64,000 bases of DNA, taken from the NCBI RefSeq assembly GCF_025195095.1, contig NZ_JANAVZ010000005.1, forward strand, positions 186,001 to 250,000. The letters run 5' to 3'. The DNA comes from Paracoccus maritimus. Its GTDB lineage: Bacteria > Pseudomonadota > Alphaproteobacteria > Rhodobacterales > Rhodobacteraceae. This document shows positions 37,816 through 44,765 of this stretch, piece after piece. The notes under the pieces were generated by a model. That model saw nothing but the letters and a program-made list of their open reading frames with translations. It searched no databases and was not told the DNA's origin. The stretch's first letter is position 1. Every line of letters begins with the position of its first letter. Made by a program: the position numbers and the translations under genes.

Positions 37816-38850
37816 TCAGGCGTTTTCTTCGGCACTGCCCTGGGGCAGGTCTGCGGCATAGATGTCGGTCCACAGCTCATCGAGGGCCGGTTCCGGGCTT
37901 TCCTTGGCGAATTCGGCGGACTCGTTCACGATCTCCTTGATCTCCTTGTCGATGGCCTTCAACTCGTCCTCGCTTGCGTGGCTGCCTTGCAGCAGCAGGT
38001 CGCGCACATGTTCGATGGCGTCGCGTTCGTCGCGCATCTTCTGGACCTCTTCACGAGTCCGGTACTTGGCCGGGTCGGACATCGAATGGCCGCGGTACCG
38101 GTAGGTCATCACTTCGAGGATATAGGGGCCCTTGCCCGCGCGGCAGTGCGCGACAGCCTTTTCACCCGCCGCCTTCACCGCCAAGACGTCCATGCCATCG
38201 ACCTGCTCGCCCTCGATCCCGAAGGCGGCGCCGCGTCCGAAAAGGCTGGTCGATTTGGTCGAACGCTTGACCGACGTGCCCATCGCGTACTGGTTGTTCT
38301 CGATCACGAAGACGACCGGCAGGTCCCACAGCTCGGCCATGTTGTAGGTTTCGTAGACCTGACCCTGGTTGGCAGCGCCGTCACCGAAATAGGTGAACGT
38401 GACGTTGTCGTTGCCCAGATACTTGTCGGCGAACGCCAGTCCGGCACCCAGCGGCACCTGTGCGGCGACGATGCCGTGGCCGCCATAGAAGTGCTTTTCG
38501 CGGCTGAACATGTGCATGCTGCCGCCCTTGCCCTTGGAATAGCCACCCTCGCGGCCGGTCAGTTCTGCCATGACGCCCTTTGGGTCCATGCCGCAGGCCA
38601 GCATGTGTCCGTGGTCGCGATAGCTGGTGACGCGCTTGTCACCTTCCTTCGCCGCGGCTTCCAGCCCGACGACGACTGCCTCTTGCCCGATATAGAGGTG
38701 GCAGAAACCACCGATCAGGCCCATGCCGTAAAGCTGGCCGGCCTTTTCCTCGAAACGCCGGATCAGCAGCATGTCGCGGTAATACTGCAGCAGATCGTCC
38801 TTGGATATGTTCGCGGGCGCATCCTTGGCGGCTGCGGGTTTCCTGGCCAT
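37816..38850 (-). CDS. pdhA: Pyruvate dehydrogenase E1 alpha subunit
   Basis: A 344-residue E1 alpha that decarboxylates pyruvate with thiamine diphosphate. The ThDP motif runs from GDGAANQGQ to [18 protein letters not shown] is the phosphorylation-loop-like region of the family. AGGAGGACACC precedes ATG 38850; an open stretch upstream to 38955 is not conserved. Order pdhA-pdhB-pdhC with short gaps forms the operon; divIC lies 108 bp upstream on the same strand. Confidence 0.95.
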   Translation of the reverse strand: MARKPAAAKDAPANISKDDLLQYYRDMLLIRRFEEKAGQLYGMGLIGGFCHLYIGQEAVVVGLEAAAKEGDKRVTSYRDHGHMLACGMDPKGVMAELTGREGGYSKGKGGSMHMFSREKHFYGGHGIVAAQVPLGAGLAFADKYLGNDNVTFTYFGDGAANQGQVYETYNMAELWDLPVVFVIENNQYAMGTSVKRSTKSTSLFGRGAAFGIEGEQVDGMDVLAVKAAGEKAVAHCRAGKGPYILEVMTYRYRGHSMSDPAKYRTREEVQKMRDERDAIEHVRDLLLQGSHASEDELKAIDKEIKEIVNESAEFAKESPEPALDELWTDIYAADLPQGSAEENA

Positions 38851-38958
38851 GCTTGGTGTCCTCCTGGATGCCTGGTCGGAATAGTTCAGCGTTAAACTAT
38901 CCGTAGCGCATCGTATCGGGGGGTGCAATGCGCTAAGCGGGGCTTGCGCGGGCACGCG

Positions 38959-39252
38959 CTAGCGCAGGATGATCTCGTCGGCGCGGGCGTATCCCAGAAC
39001 CTCGCGCGCGCGTTCGTCCAGCAGGTCCAGATCCAGATATTCATCCGAGAGCCGGCGGGTCAGGTTCTGCATGCGTGCGACTTCGGTGCGCAGTCGATCG
39101 CGCTCGACCGCAAGCTCGGCCGTTTCGGATTCGATCTGGATGCGGCGCAGGATGCCTGACGGTCCCTGAACCGCAGCGAATGCAAAATACAGTCCAAGGG
39201 CCAGCGCCAGAACGAAGAATATGGTGGCGCTGATGGAGAGGCGTTGTGACAT
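38959..39252 (-). CDS. Septum formation initiator family protein (FtsB/DivIC-like)
   Basis: A 97-residue single-pass membrane protein: short cytosolic start, one helix at about residues 7-28 and a periplasmic coiled coil at about 38-65 (ETAELAVERDRLRTEVARMQ). This is the FtsB/DivIC layout, which joins FtsL and FtsQ in the divisome; FtsL is encoded in the dcw cluster further right. Being next to pdhA is usual in Rhodobacterales. Confidence 0.85.
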   Translation of the reverse strand: MSQRLSISATIFFVLALALGLYFAFAAVQGPSGILRRIQIESETAELAVERDRLRTEVARMQNLTRRLSDEYLDLDLLDERAREVLGYARADEIILR

Positions 39253-39292
39253 GCTTGGGCCGATTACCTGAATTTCTGACGATCATGCCACA

Positions 39293-39319
39293 CTGCGGGG
39301 GGCAGGGGAATCCCCGCAG
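39293..39319 (-). terminator. Hairpin after rlmJ
   Basis: CTGCGGGG (39293-39300) pairs with CCCCGCAG (39312-39319) immediately downstream of the rlmJ stop on the minus strand. There is no long T-run; partial termination is likely. Confidence 0.5.
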
Positions 39320-39321
39320 GC

Positions 39322-40101
39322 TCAGGCACGTTGTCGAAACAGCGATTCAAGCCGGGCGGCCTCGTCAGCCAATCCGTAGGGCGCGTTCAGCACCCACATT
39401 CCCGATCCGACCATGGAATGGCCCGCGCGCGCGGGCGGGAAACGAACTTCGCTGCGCAGGGCATGCGGATAGGTCTGTGTCAGTTCCGTCAGCATCCCGG
39501 TGTGCCGGCTGTCTGTCAGCAGCGGATACCACAGCGCGATGACACCGATGTTCCATTTGCGCGCGATTTGGCCGATCTGGCGCGGGACCGCCGCATAGTC
39601 GGCCTTCACCTCGTAGCTGGGGTCGATCAGCAGCATGCCCCGGCGGGGGCTCGGCGGGCAGATCGCCAGGGCCATCTGGAACCCGTCCTGGCGATGGACC
39701 GTTGCGAATCCTGCCGTCTCGGCCAGCGCTGCGTGTTCGGCCGGGTGCAGTTCTGCCAGATGGGCGCGATCCTGTGGGCGCAGGAAATGCGCGGCGATCA
39801 ACGGGGATCCGGGATAGGCGGACGGGCCGTGCGTCGCGCGGATCGCGCTGATTGCCTTGCCAAGGGGGTGGTCGCGGTGAAGCCAGTCTTCGGTTTCGGC
39901 ACGCAGGATGCCCATCTGCGCCTCGCCCGTCTTGCGAGCCTCGTCGCCGTCAAGGCGATACAGGCCTCGTCCGGCATGGGTTTCCAGATAGGACATCGGC
40001 TTGTCCTTCCGGGTCATGTAGTCCAGCGCGACAGCAAGCAGGGAATGCTTGTGCAGATCGGCCATGTTCCCGGCGTGATAGGCGTGCTGATAACTGAGCA
40101 T
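39322..40101 (-). CDS. rlmJ: 23S rRNA (adenine2030-N6)-methyltransferase
   Basis: A 259-residue RlmJ beginning LSYQHAYHAGNMADLHKHSL, the family signature. The amino-methyltransferase motif reads LLIDPSYEVKADY, i.e. DPSY where E. coli has DPPY; the change keeps the first Pro and aromatic residue. It methylates A2030 in free 23S rRNA and was first linked to DNA uptake (ComJ). The start lies 80 bp after the last small-RNA hairpin on the same strand, so read-through could connect them. Confidence 0.93.
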   Translation of the reverse strand: MLSYQHAYHAGNMADLHKHSLLAVALDYMTRKDKPMSYLETHAGRGLYRLDGDEARKTGEAQMGILRAETEDWLHRDHPLGKAISAIRATHGPSAYPGSPLIAAHFLRPQDRAHLAELHPAEHAALAETAGFATVHRQDGFQMALAICPPSPRRGMLLIDPSYEVKADYAAVPRQIGQIARKWNIGVIALWYPLLTDSRHTGMLTELTQTYPHALRSEVRFPPARAGHSMVGSGMWVLNAPYGLADEAARLESLFRQRA

Positions 40102-40180
40102 CGGTCAGCCATAGCGCCGTTCGAACGTTGCCGGAAGGGGGCGTTTTCGCGCCGATGTCGATCTGTCTTGGGAAAGGATT

Positions 40181-40249
40181 GCGGCGGCGCCCAGGGAGGA
40201 GGAGGGGCGCCGCCGCTCAACGCTGGCCCAGGGAGGAGGGAGGGCCGCG
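40181..40249 (-). ncRNA. Cuckoo RNA module 5 (last)
   Basis: Hairpin 40221-40249 (GGCCC/GGGCC and CGC/GCG past a bulge) and hairpin 40181-40216, a perfect 12-bp GC-rich stem GCGGCGGCGCCC/GGGCGCCGCCGC that could also stop transcription, though followed only by AATCCTTTCC on the minus strand. Confidence 0.82.
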
Positions 40250-40257
40250 TATGAGGT

Positions 40258-40327
40258 GCGGTGCATGGCCCGGGAGGAGGATGGGCAAGCACCGCGTGCG
40301 AAGCGAACCCGGGAGGAGGGGGTTCGC
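40258..40327 (-). ncRNA. Cuckoo RNA module 4
   Basis: Hairpin 40303-40327 (GCGAACCC/GGGTTCGC, perfect 8 bp with exactly the 9-base motif as loop) and hairpin 40258-40295 (GCCC/GGGC and GCGGTGC/GCACCGC). A motif-free GCCGC/GCGGC hairpin (40339-40355) separates it from module 3. Confidence 0.82.
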
Positions 40328-40363
40328 CGCATCCGGCTGCCGCGAACAGGGCGGCTATGGGGT

Positions 40364-40438
40364 GCGGCGTAGGCCCGGGAGGAGGTGGGCGTTCGCCGCG
40401 AACGACAGGCTCGGGAGGGAGGAGGAGAGAGCCGTCGT
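40364..40438 (-). ncRNA. Cuckoo RNA module 3
   Basis: Hairpin 40402-40438 (GGCTC/GAGCC and ACGAC/GTCGT past a bulged A) and hairpin 40364-40399 (GCCC/GGGC and GCGGCG/CGCCGC around an internal loop). A motif-free hairpin GCCGC/GCGGC (40447-40464) separates it from module 2. Confidence 0.82.
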
Positions 40439-40474
40439 ATCGGTGTGCCGCAGATCGGGGCGGCTATGTTTTTT

Positions 40475-40553
40475 GCGGCGACCCCTCGGGAGGAGGAGAG
40501 AGGGGCCGCCGCCCGCACGAGAAGCCCTGAGGGAGGAGGAGCGGGCTTCGTCG
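40475..40553 (-). ncRNA. Cuckoo RNA module 2
   Basis: Hairpin 40518-40553 (GAAGCCC/GGGCTTC, extended by CGA/TCG past a bulge) and hairpin 40475-40512 (CCCCTC/GAGGGG and GCGGCG/CGCCGC around one mismatch). Both show the motif in the loop. Confidence 0.85.
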
Positions 40554-40562
40554 CGATCTTCG

Positions 40563-40636
40563 GGCGGCATCCTCCGGGGGAGGAGGAGAGGAGGATGCCG
40601 CCAATCCCTGCCCCAGGGAGGAGGAGAGGGGCGGGA
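40563..40636 (-). ncRNA. Cuckoo RNA module 1 (first after ccaF1)
   Basis: Two hairpins. The first in transcript order is 40605-40636 (CCCC/GGGG plus TCCC/GGGA with one bulge). The second, 40563-40602, is a perfect 12-bp stem GGCGGCATCCTC/GAGGATGCCGCC. Both loops carry the motif. Confidence 0.85.
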
Positions 40637-40646
40637 AAGCGAATTC

Positions 40647-40871
40647 TTATTTCGATCCCCAGGCGGCTTCATGCGCCAGGCGGGTGATCATCGAACGGCT
40701 GATGCCCAGATCGTCAAGATCACGGGTCGTCAGGGCGTTCAGTTCGCGGACAGTCTGCCGATACACCGCCCGGCGGGCACGGTTTTCCTGCATCTGCTGG
40801 ATCGCTGCCAGCAGGCGGCCACGCAGGCCGGATGCAGCGGCGGGGCTGTGAGAATGTGCGATAACGGCCAT
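40647..40871 (-). CDS. ccaF1: DUF1127 small RNA-binding protein of the CcaF1 type
   Basis: A 74-residue basic protein. The DUF1127 core is VYRQTVRELNALTTRDLDDL followed by GISRSMITRLAHEAAW at about residues 36-71. AAAGGAAA precedes ATG 40871. In Rhodobacter sphaeroides CcaF1 binds RNA and takes part in maturation and turnover of the CcsR RNAs encoded directly behind it; the same arrangement is seen here, with the hairpin array starting 11 bp after the stop. The symbol is given by this shared order and size, not by an alignment. Confidence 0.88.
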   Translation of the reverse strand: MAVIAHSHSPAAASGLRGRLLAAIQQMQENRARRAVYRQTVRELNALTTRDLDDLGISRSMITRLAHEAAWGSK

Positions 40872-41211
40872 TGCCAGTTTCCTTTCGCGTCTCATCGTCT
40901 TGCGCTTGGCCCGGATGGCCCGGCGCTTTCGTTGAGACAAAGATGGGGCAAATGCTGCATCTGCACAATGGCCGGTTTCTGAATGCTGCCATGCAGCAAC
41001 CGCATGGCTGGCCGTCGAGTAACAGCCGCGTTAACAATGAATTCTTGGCATAATCTCTGAAGGGTTGGTTTGTTAGCGATCACGCCGCAGCCGCAAAGCA
41101 CGTGAATTCCAAAGCGCTTATCAGTGCGGGCGACAGGTTGTCGCAGGGGTGGTTGTGGTCTGTCTGGCCATGGCTCATGCTGGCCGCGACACTCAGGAAC
41201 AGGTTCATGAC
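40872..41211. other. Divergent spacer between ccaF1 and mrp
   Basis: About 340 bp without a gene. It carries the heat-shock-like promoter for ccaF1 (see 40941-40969). The mrp side (about 41030-41200) is more AT-rich in its first part (TTAACAATGAATTC), but I could not fix a -35/-10 pair. Open frames across it on either strand are not conserved. Confidence 0.5.
40941..40969 (-). promoter_or_regulatory. RpoH-type (heat-shock sigma) promoter of ccaF1 and the small RNA array
   Basis: On the minus strand ATTGTGC (40963-40969) is followed after 14 bp by CCCCATCT (40941-40948). The sigma-32 consensus is CTTGAA-N13/14-CCCCATnT, so the -10 element fits very well and the -35 keeps the TTG core. It lies 70 bp before the ccaF1 ATG. 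In Rhodobacter the homologous locus is driven by RpoHI/RpoHII, which supports the reading. Confidence 0.65.
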
Positions 41212-42303
41212 ATGACTGTGACGCGCGAAGTTGCCCTAGGGGAAATCTCTGACATCCTCTTGCCGAACGGAAAAACCCTTGGAGAGACCGATATCGTGCG
41301 CGCCATGACCGTCGAGGCTGGCACGGTGCGATTCGTGCTTGAGGTGGCCGACGCTGACGCCGCGCGTGCGTTGGCCCCGGTCGAGGCCGAGGCGCGGCGG
41401 CGGCTGCAGGCATTGGAAGGTGTCGAGACCGTGCGAATCGTCATGACCGCGCCCGCGGGGCGGCCCGAGCCGGCGAAAACCTCGGGCGAGGGCGCGGCGC
41501 CATCCCTGAAGGTCGGGCGGCACCCCACGGCGCAGGCCGGTCCGCAGCCCGTTCCCGGCGTGCGCCACATCATCGCCATCGGTTCGGGAAAGGGCGGGGT
41601 CGGGAAATCGACCGTGACATCCAATCTTGCAGTGGCGCTGGCCAAGGCCGGGCGCCGCGTCGGGGTCCTGGATGCAGATATATATGGCCCGTCGCAGCCA
41701 CGGATGCTGGGTGTGTCCGGCCGTCCCGCCAGCCCGGATGGTCAGCGGATAGAGCCGATGCATGCCCATGGCGTCACGATGATGTCCATCGGCCTGATGC
41801 TGAAGGAAGGCGAGGCGGTGGTCTGGCGCGGCCCCATGCTGATGGGCGCGCTTCAGCAGTTGTTGCAACAGGTCAACTGGGGCGAACTGGATGTCCTGCT
41901 CATCGACCTGCCTCCGGGAACTGGCGATGTGCAGTTGTCGCTGTGCCAGAAAGCGGCGGTCAGCGGCGCATTGATCGTATCGACCCCGCAGGATGTCGCG
42001 CTGCTGGACGCGCGGCGCGCCATCGACATGTTCAACAAGCTGAAGACCCCGGTTCTGGGCCTGATCGAGAATATGTCCACCTATGTCTGCCCAAGCTGCG
42101 GTCACGAGGCGCATCTGTTCGGCCATGGTGGCGTCGCGGCCGAGGCGCAGGCGCTTGGCCTGCCGTTCCTGGGTGAGCTGCCGCTGCAACTTGATGTGCG
42201 GCTGGCAGGCGATTCGGGTCGGCCTGTGGCGTTGGGCGATGGTCCGGCCGCACAGGCATATGCAAGGCTGGCCGAGCGCATGGTGCAAGGCGGCGTCGCC
42301 TGA
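41212..42303 (+). CDS. Mrp/ApbC-type iron-sulfur cluster carrier ATPase
   Basis: A 363-residue P-loop protein. The N-terminal MIP18-like domain (about 1-85) is followed by a linker and the ATPase with GSGKGGVGKSTVTSN and DADIYGPSQPRMLG. The C-terminal CPSCG near residue 287 is the paired-cysteine site that holds a bridging 4Fe-4S cluster in the dimer. It delivers clusters to apoproteins. ATG at 41212 gives the family length; the open frame from 41149 adds nothing conserved. Confidence 0.93.
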   Translation: MTVTREVALGEISDILLPNGKTLGETDIVRAMTVEAGTVRFVLEVADADAARALAPVEAEARRRLQALEGVETVRIVMTAPAGRPEPAKTSGEGAAPSLKVGRHPTAQAGPQPVPGVRHIIAIGSGKGGVGKSTVTSNLAVALAKAGRRVGVLDADIYGPSQPRMLGVSGRPASPDGQRIEPMHAHGVTMMSIGLMLKEGEAVVWRGPMLMGALQQLLQQVNWGELDVLLIDLPPGTGDVQLSLCQKAAVSGALIVSTPQDVALLDARRAIDMFNKLKTPVLGLIENMSTYVCPSCGHEAHLFGHGGVAAEAQALGLPFLGELPLQLDVRLAGDSGRPVALGDGPAAQAYARLAERMVQGGVA

Positions 42304-42689
42304 GATTCAGGCGCGTGCCGCCAGCGGCCGTGTTCTTGGTCACCGTTGGGAATTTGCTCCACTTGTCAGGGAAACCCCTCCCACGTCCGTGATTCGGCGT
42401 GATCGCGGCTGTTTTTTCTGTGATTCACGCTTATCATGAGCGAAGTCCGTGTATGTTCTGGCCGAGGTGAGCACTTTTTGGGAAAGCGCGCCACTTTTCT
42501 GCCACGCACCGGCACTCTCTATATCTAGCGATTTCTGGCTCATATTTCTCCATCAGTGGTGTCAGTAGTCTTTGCGCGGTATGTGTCGCTGCCGATTTTG
42601 TGCGTGCGCAGCAGATGTGTGGCTCAGGTGTGGCGAAGAAATCCATTGCTTCCCATGAAATCCCATGTCACAACTTACTCACGAGAACG
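42304..42689 (+). other. Gene-free region upstream of the mraZ leader
   Basis: No gene is supported between mrp and about 42690. The stretch is less GC-rich than its surroundings, with runs such as CTGTTTTTTCTG and CTCTATATCTAGC (42511 area) that could hold promoter -10 elements. It also contains the candidate MraZ box at 42642-42665. The promoter of the dcw cluster and UpsM-like RNA must lie here or just downstream. Confidence 0.5.
42642..42665 (-). promoter_or_regulatory. Candidate MraZ box: three TGG(G/A) repeats at 10-bp period
   Basis: Read on the minus strand: TGGG (42662-42665), TGGG (42652-42655) and TGGA (42642-42645), each exactly 10 bp apart. MraZ binds three TGGG-type direct repeats with 5-6 bp spacers near its own promoter. 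Here the array points away from mraZ, which is unusual, so the call is tentative. Confidence 0.4.
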
Positions 42690-42893
42690 GGCAGCAAGGG
42701 GCGCTCAAGACCCCACGAGGCGAAGCAGGTTTCATACAGGCACCCGTTTTCCAAAAAGGCACCGCCCCCGCGTGCGAGCAGCACCTCCCCCAGGTGGCGC
42801 GCGACAGGGCGGGCACCCCTAAACGGGGCCCAGTCAATGGGAACGAGGGCGGCGGATCGGGCAGTGGCAGCGGCCCGATCCGCCTTTCTCTTT
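42690..42893 (+). ncRNA. UpsM-like leader small RNA upstream of mraZ
   Basis: In Rhodobacter sphaeroides the dcw cluster has a very long 5' leader whose first ~200 nt end at a terminator and form the abundant sRNA UpsM. Here the same position holds a long leader with hairpins, e.g. CACCT/AGGTG around CCCCC (42782-42796), ending at a strong intrinsic terminator (42851-42893), 41 bp before the mraZ start. The 3' end is supported by sequence; the 5' end is only estimated from the Rhodobacter length. Homology beyond position and architecture is not shown. Confidence 0.55.
42851..42893 (+). terminator. Intrinsic terminator before mraZ (3' end of UpsM-like RNA)
   Basis: GGCGGATCGGGC (42851-42862) pairs perfectly over 12 bp with GCCCGATCCGCC (42873-42884) and is followed by TTTCTCTTT. 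It lies upstream of mraZ on the same strand, so the dcw cluster must be reached by read-through or by processing. Confidence 0.85.
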
Positions 42894-42933
42894 CGGGCGG
42901 GCGGAAGAGGCGGGACAGTGAGGGCAGGCCAAG

Positions 42934-43452
42934 GTGGCGCGCAAGTTCAGGGGCACCGAGACCGTCAAGGTCGACAGCAAGGGCCGCATGTCGGTTCCCG
43001 CCCGGATGCGCAAGCATTTCGAACAATGCGATCCAGCCTTTGCCACCTCGAATACCGGGCGCGCGCAGTTGGTTGCCGTTCACGGGCCCGATTGGTGGAA
43101 CTGGCTAGAACTGTACACCATAGATGCCATCGAAGAAATTGATCAGCAGATCGACAAGATGCAGCGCGGCAGTGTCGAACGGCGCTGGCTGGAACAACTG
43201 ATGAATGCCCAATCGGTCGATCTTGAAATCGACCGCGAAGGCCGGCTGATGCTTCCTCAGAAACTGCGCGAGAAGTTGGGCTTCGACAATGGCGCCGAGA
43301 TCACCTTCGCGGCCAGCGGCGACTATCTGAAGATGTATCTGCCCGATTCGCCGCCCAAGGATATCATCGAGGTCGAGGAGTTTGCCGCGTCCAAGGGTCC
43401 CGGCTTCGATCCGCGAAGCCTTGCCGCGCAATCGGCCGGGGACGAGGGCTGA
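42934..43452 (+). CDS. mraZ: Transcriptional regulator MraZ
   Basis: A 172-residue MraZ with two SpoVT/AbrB-like halves: VKVDSKGRMSVPARMRKHFE (about 12-31) and LEIDREGRLMLPQKLREKLG (about 90-109). It binds DNA near its own promoter and controls the dcw cluster. The start is GTG at 42934, giving MARKFRG. Length is slightly above the usual ~150 because of a C-terminal tail. rsmH starts 3 bp after the stop. Confidence 0.94.
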   Translation: MARKFRGTETVKVDSKGRMSVPARMRKHFEQCDPAFATSNTGRAQLVAVHGPDWWNWLELYTIDAIEEIDQQIDKMQRGSVERRWLEQLMNAQSVDLEIDREGRLMLPQKLREKLGFDNGAEITFAASGDYLKMYLPDSPPKDIIEVEEFAASKGPGFDPRSLAAQSAGDEG

Positions 43453-43455
43453 ACC

Positions 43456-44424
43456 ATGGCCGATCCGCATATCCCGGTCCTGCTGAAGCCGCTTCTCAGG
43501 GCGGTCGAGCCCGTTTCGGGCATCTGGCTGGACGGCACCTTCGGTGCCGGCGGCTATGCGCGTGGGCTGTTGCAGGCCGGGGCGGACCGGGTGATCGGCG
43601 TTGACCGCGATTCGACGGTCTTCGCCATGGCGAAGGCCTGGTCGGGCGACTACGGCGACCGGTTGCGGCTGGTCGAAGGGACGTTTTCGAACCTGGACGA
43701 GCTGGCCGGCGAGGCGCTGGACGGCGTGGTTCTGGATCTGGGGGTCAGTTCGATGCAGCTGGACCAGTCCGAGCGCGGTTTCTCGTTCCTGCGCGACGGC
43801 CCGCTGGACATGCGGATGGGCGGGGACGGACCGTCGGCGGCCGACCTGCTGAACGAATCGGACGAGGCGGTGATCGCTGATGTGCTTTTCCACTATGGCG
43901 AGGAACGCGCCTCACGGCGGATCGCCCGCGCCATCGTCGCCGCCCGGCCGTTGACCCGGACCGAACAGTTGGCCGAGATCGTGGCGTCGTGCCTGCCGCG
44001 CCCCAAACCGGGGCAAAGCCATCCCGCGACTCGCAGTTTTCAGGCCATCCGGATCTGGGTGAATGACGAATTCCGGCAGTTGGTCGAAGGGTTGTCCGCC
44101 GCCGAACGCGCGCTGAGACCCGGCGGCAAGCTGGCCGTGGTCAGCTTCCATTCGCTGGAAGACCGGATCGTCAAGCGTTTCATGCAGGCGCGGTCGAACA
44201 GCGCAGGCGGCGGCAGCCGCCATGCGCCGGTCGCGTACACCGAACCGGCGGCCTTCACGCTGCCGTTTCGTCGCGCTATCGGCGCGGACCCCGAAGAGAC
44301 CCAGGTCAATCCGCGGGCTCGGTCCGCCCTGCTGCGGGTCGCGGTTCGCACCGATGCGCCCGCGGGCGAGATCGACGAGGGTGCATTGGCGATGCCGCGA
44401 CTGCGCGTGAAGGGGGCAGGCTGA
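43456..44424 (+). CDS. rsmH: 16S rRNA (cytosine1402-N4)-methyltransferase
   Basis: A 322-residue RsmH (MraW). It starts [29 protein letters not shown] is the SAM-binding loop, [19 protein letters not shown] the family hallmark and [16 protein letters not shown] the C-terminal motif. It methylates C1402 in the ribosomal P site. Its stop overlaps ftsL by one base. Confidence 0.97.
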   Translation: MADPHIPVLLKPLLRAVEPVSGIWLDGTFGAGGYARGLLQAGADRVIGVDRDSTVFAMAKAWSGDYGDRLRLVEGTFSNLDELAGEALDGVVLDLGVSSMQLDQSERGFSFLRDGPLDMRMGGDGPSAADLLNESDEAVIADVLFHYGEERASRRIARAIVAARPLTRTEQLAEIVASCLPRPKPGQSHPATRSFQAIRIWVNDEFRQLVEGLSAAERALRPGGKLAVVSFHSLEDRIVKRFMQARSNSAGGGSRHAPVAYTEPAAFTLPFRRAIGADPEETQVNPRARSALLRVAVRTDAPAGEIDEGALAMPRLRVKGAG

Positions 44425-44765
44425 TGCGTCCCTTGACCTATCTTGCGGTCACGCTTCTGGTCATGGGTCTTGCCTTCTGGGCCTATCGCGAGAACTACCG
44501 GACCCAGGCCGCCATCAGCCAGATGAGCCAGATCCAGCGCGAGATCGCCGGGCTGCGTGAAGATCTGGGCGTGCTGCGCGCAGAATGGTCCTATTTGAAC
44601 CGACCGGAACGGCTGAGCGAACTGGTCGATCTGAATTTCGAACGTCTGCGGCTGGTGCCCGTCGAATCGGGTCAGTTCGTTGATCTGGACAATATTGATT
44701 ACCCCAAACCCCCCGCGCCGCCCGAAAGCGCGGAGGGCACCGCGCCCGAGGAGGAAAAGCCATGA
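44424..44765 (+). CDS. ftsL: Cell division protein FtsL
   Basis: A 113-residue bitopic protein: one membrane helix at about residues 5-21 and a periplasmic coiled coil at about 30-75 (QIQREIAGLREDLGVLRAEW). FtsL joins FtsB and FtsQ to activate FtsWI. Sequence similarity in this family is low; the call rests on layout and position between rsmH and ftsI. A Pro/Glu-rich tail ends the protein. Confidence 0.88.
   Translation: MRPLTYLAVTLLVMGLAFWAYRENYRTQAAISQMSQIQREIAGLREDLGVLRAEWSYLNRPERLSELVDLNFERLRLVPVESGQFVDLDNIDYPKPPAPPESAEGTAPEEEKP

Larger units (their letters stand above)
40181..40636 (-). ncRNA. Array of ten anti-Shine-Dalgarno hairpins (CcsR/'cuckoo' small RNA family)
   Basis: Read on the minus strand, this stretch holds ten stem-loops in a row, each with CCTCCTCCC in or across its loop (plus-strand GGGAGGAGG at 40194, 40231, 40272, 40311, 40377, 40417, 40488, 40531, 40578, 40616). 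The stems differ in sequence but each is self-complementary, so pairing is kept while bases change. The hairpins fall into five pairs. In Rhodobacter sphaeroides the CcsR1-4 RNAs have this two-hairpin form, are cut from a transcript shared with a DUF1127 gene and are induced by stress sigma factors; here the same gene lies immediately upstream. The number of copies (five modules) and the exact ends are my reading. Confidence 0.9.

Noticed and set aside
40190..40625. CRISPR-like array (GGGAGGAGG every ~40 bp)
   Set aside because: The repeat is only 9 bp, spacing varies from 37 to 71 bp, and each repeat sits in the loop of an inverted repeat. This is an RNA hairpin array, and no cas genes are near.
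40128..40982. Plus-strand open frames of 80-280 codons across the hairpin array
   Set aside because: They translate GGGAGGAG repeats into Arg/Gly-rich sequence without domains and run against the RNA structure and the ccaF1 gene.
42556..43142. Small plus-strand open frames between mrp and mraZ
   Set aside because: They overlap the leader hairpins, the terminator and the mraZ gene in other frames, show no conserved motif and have no good ribosome site.
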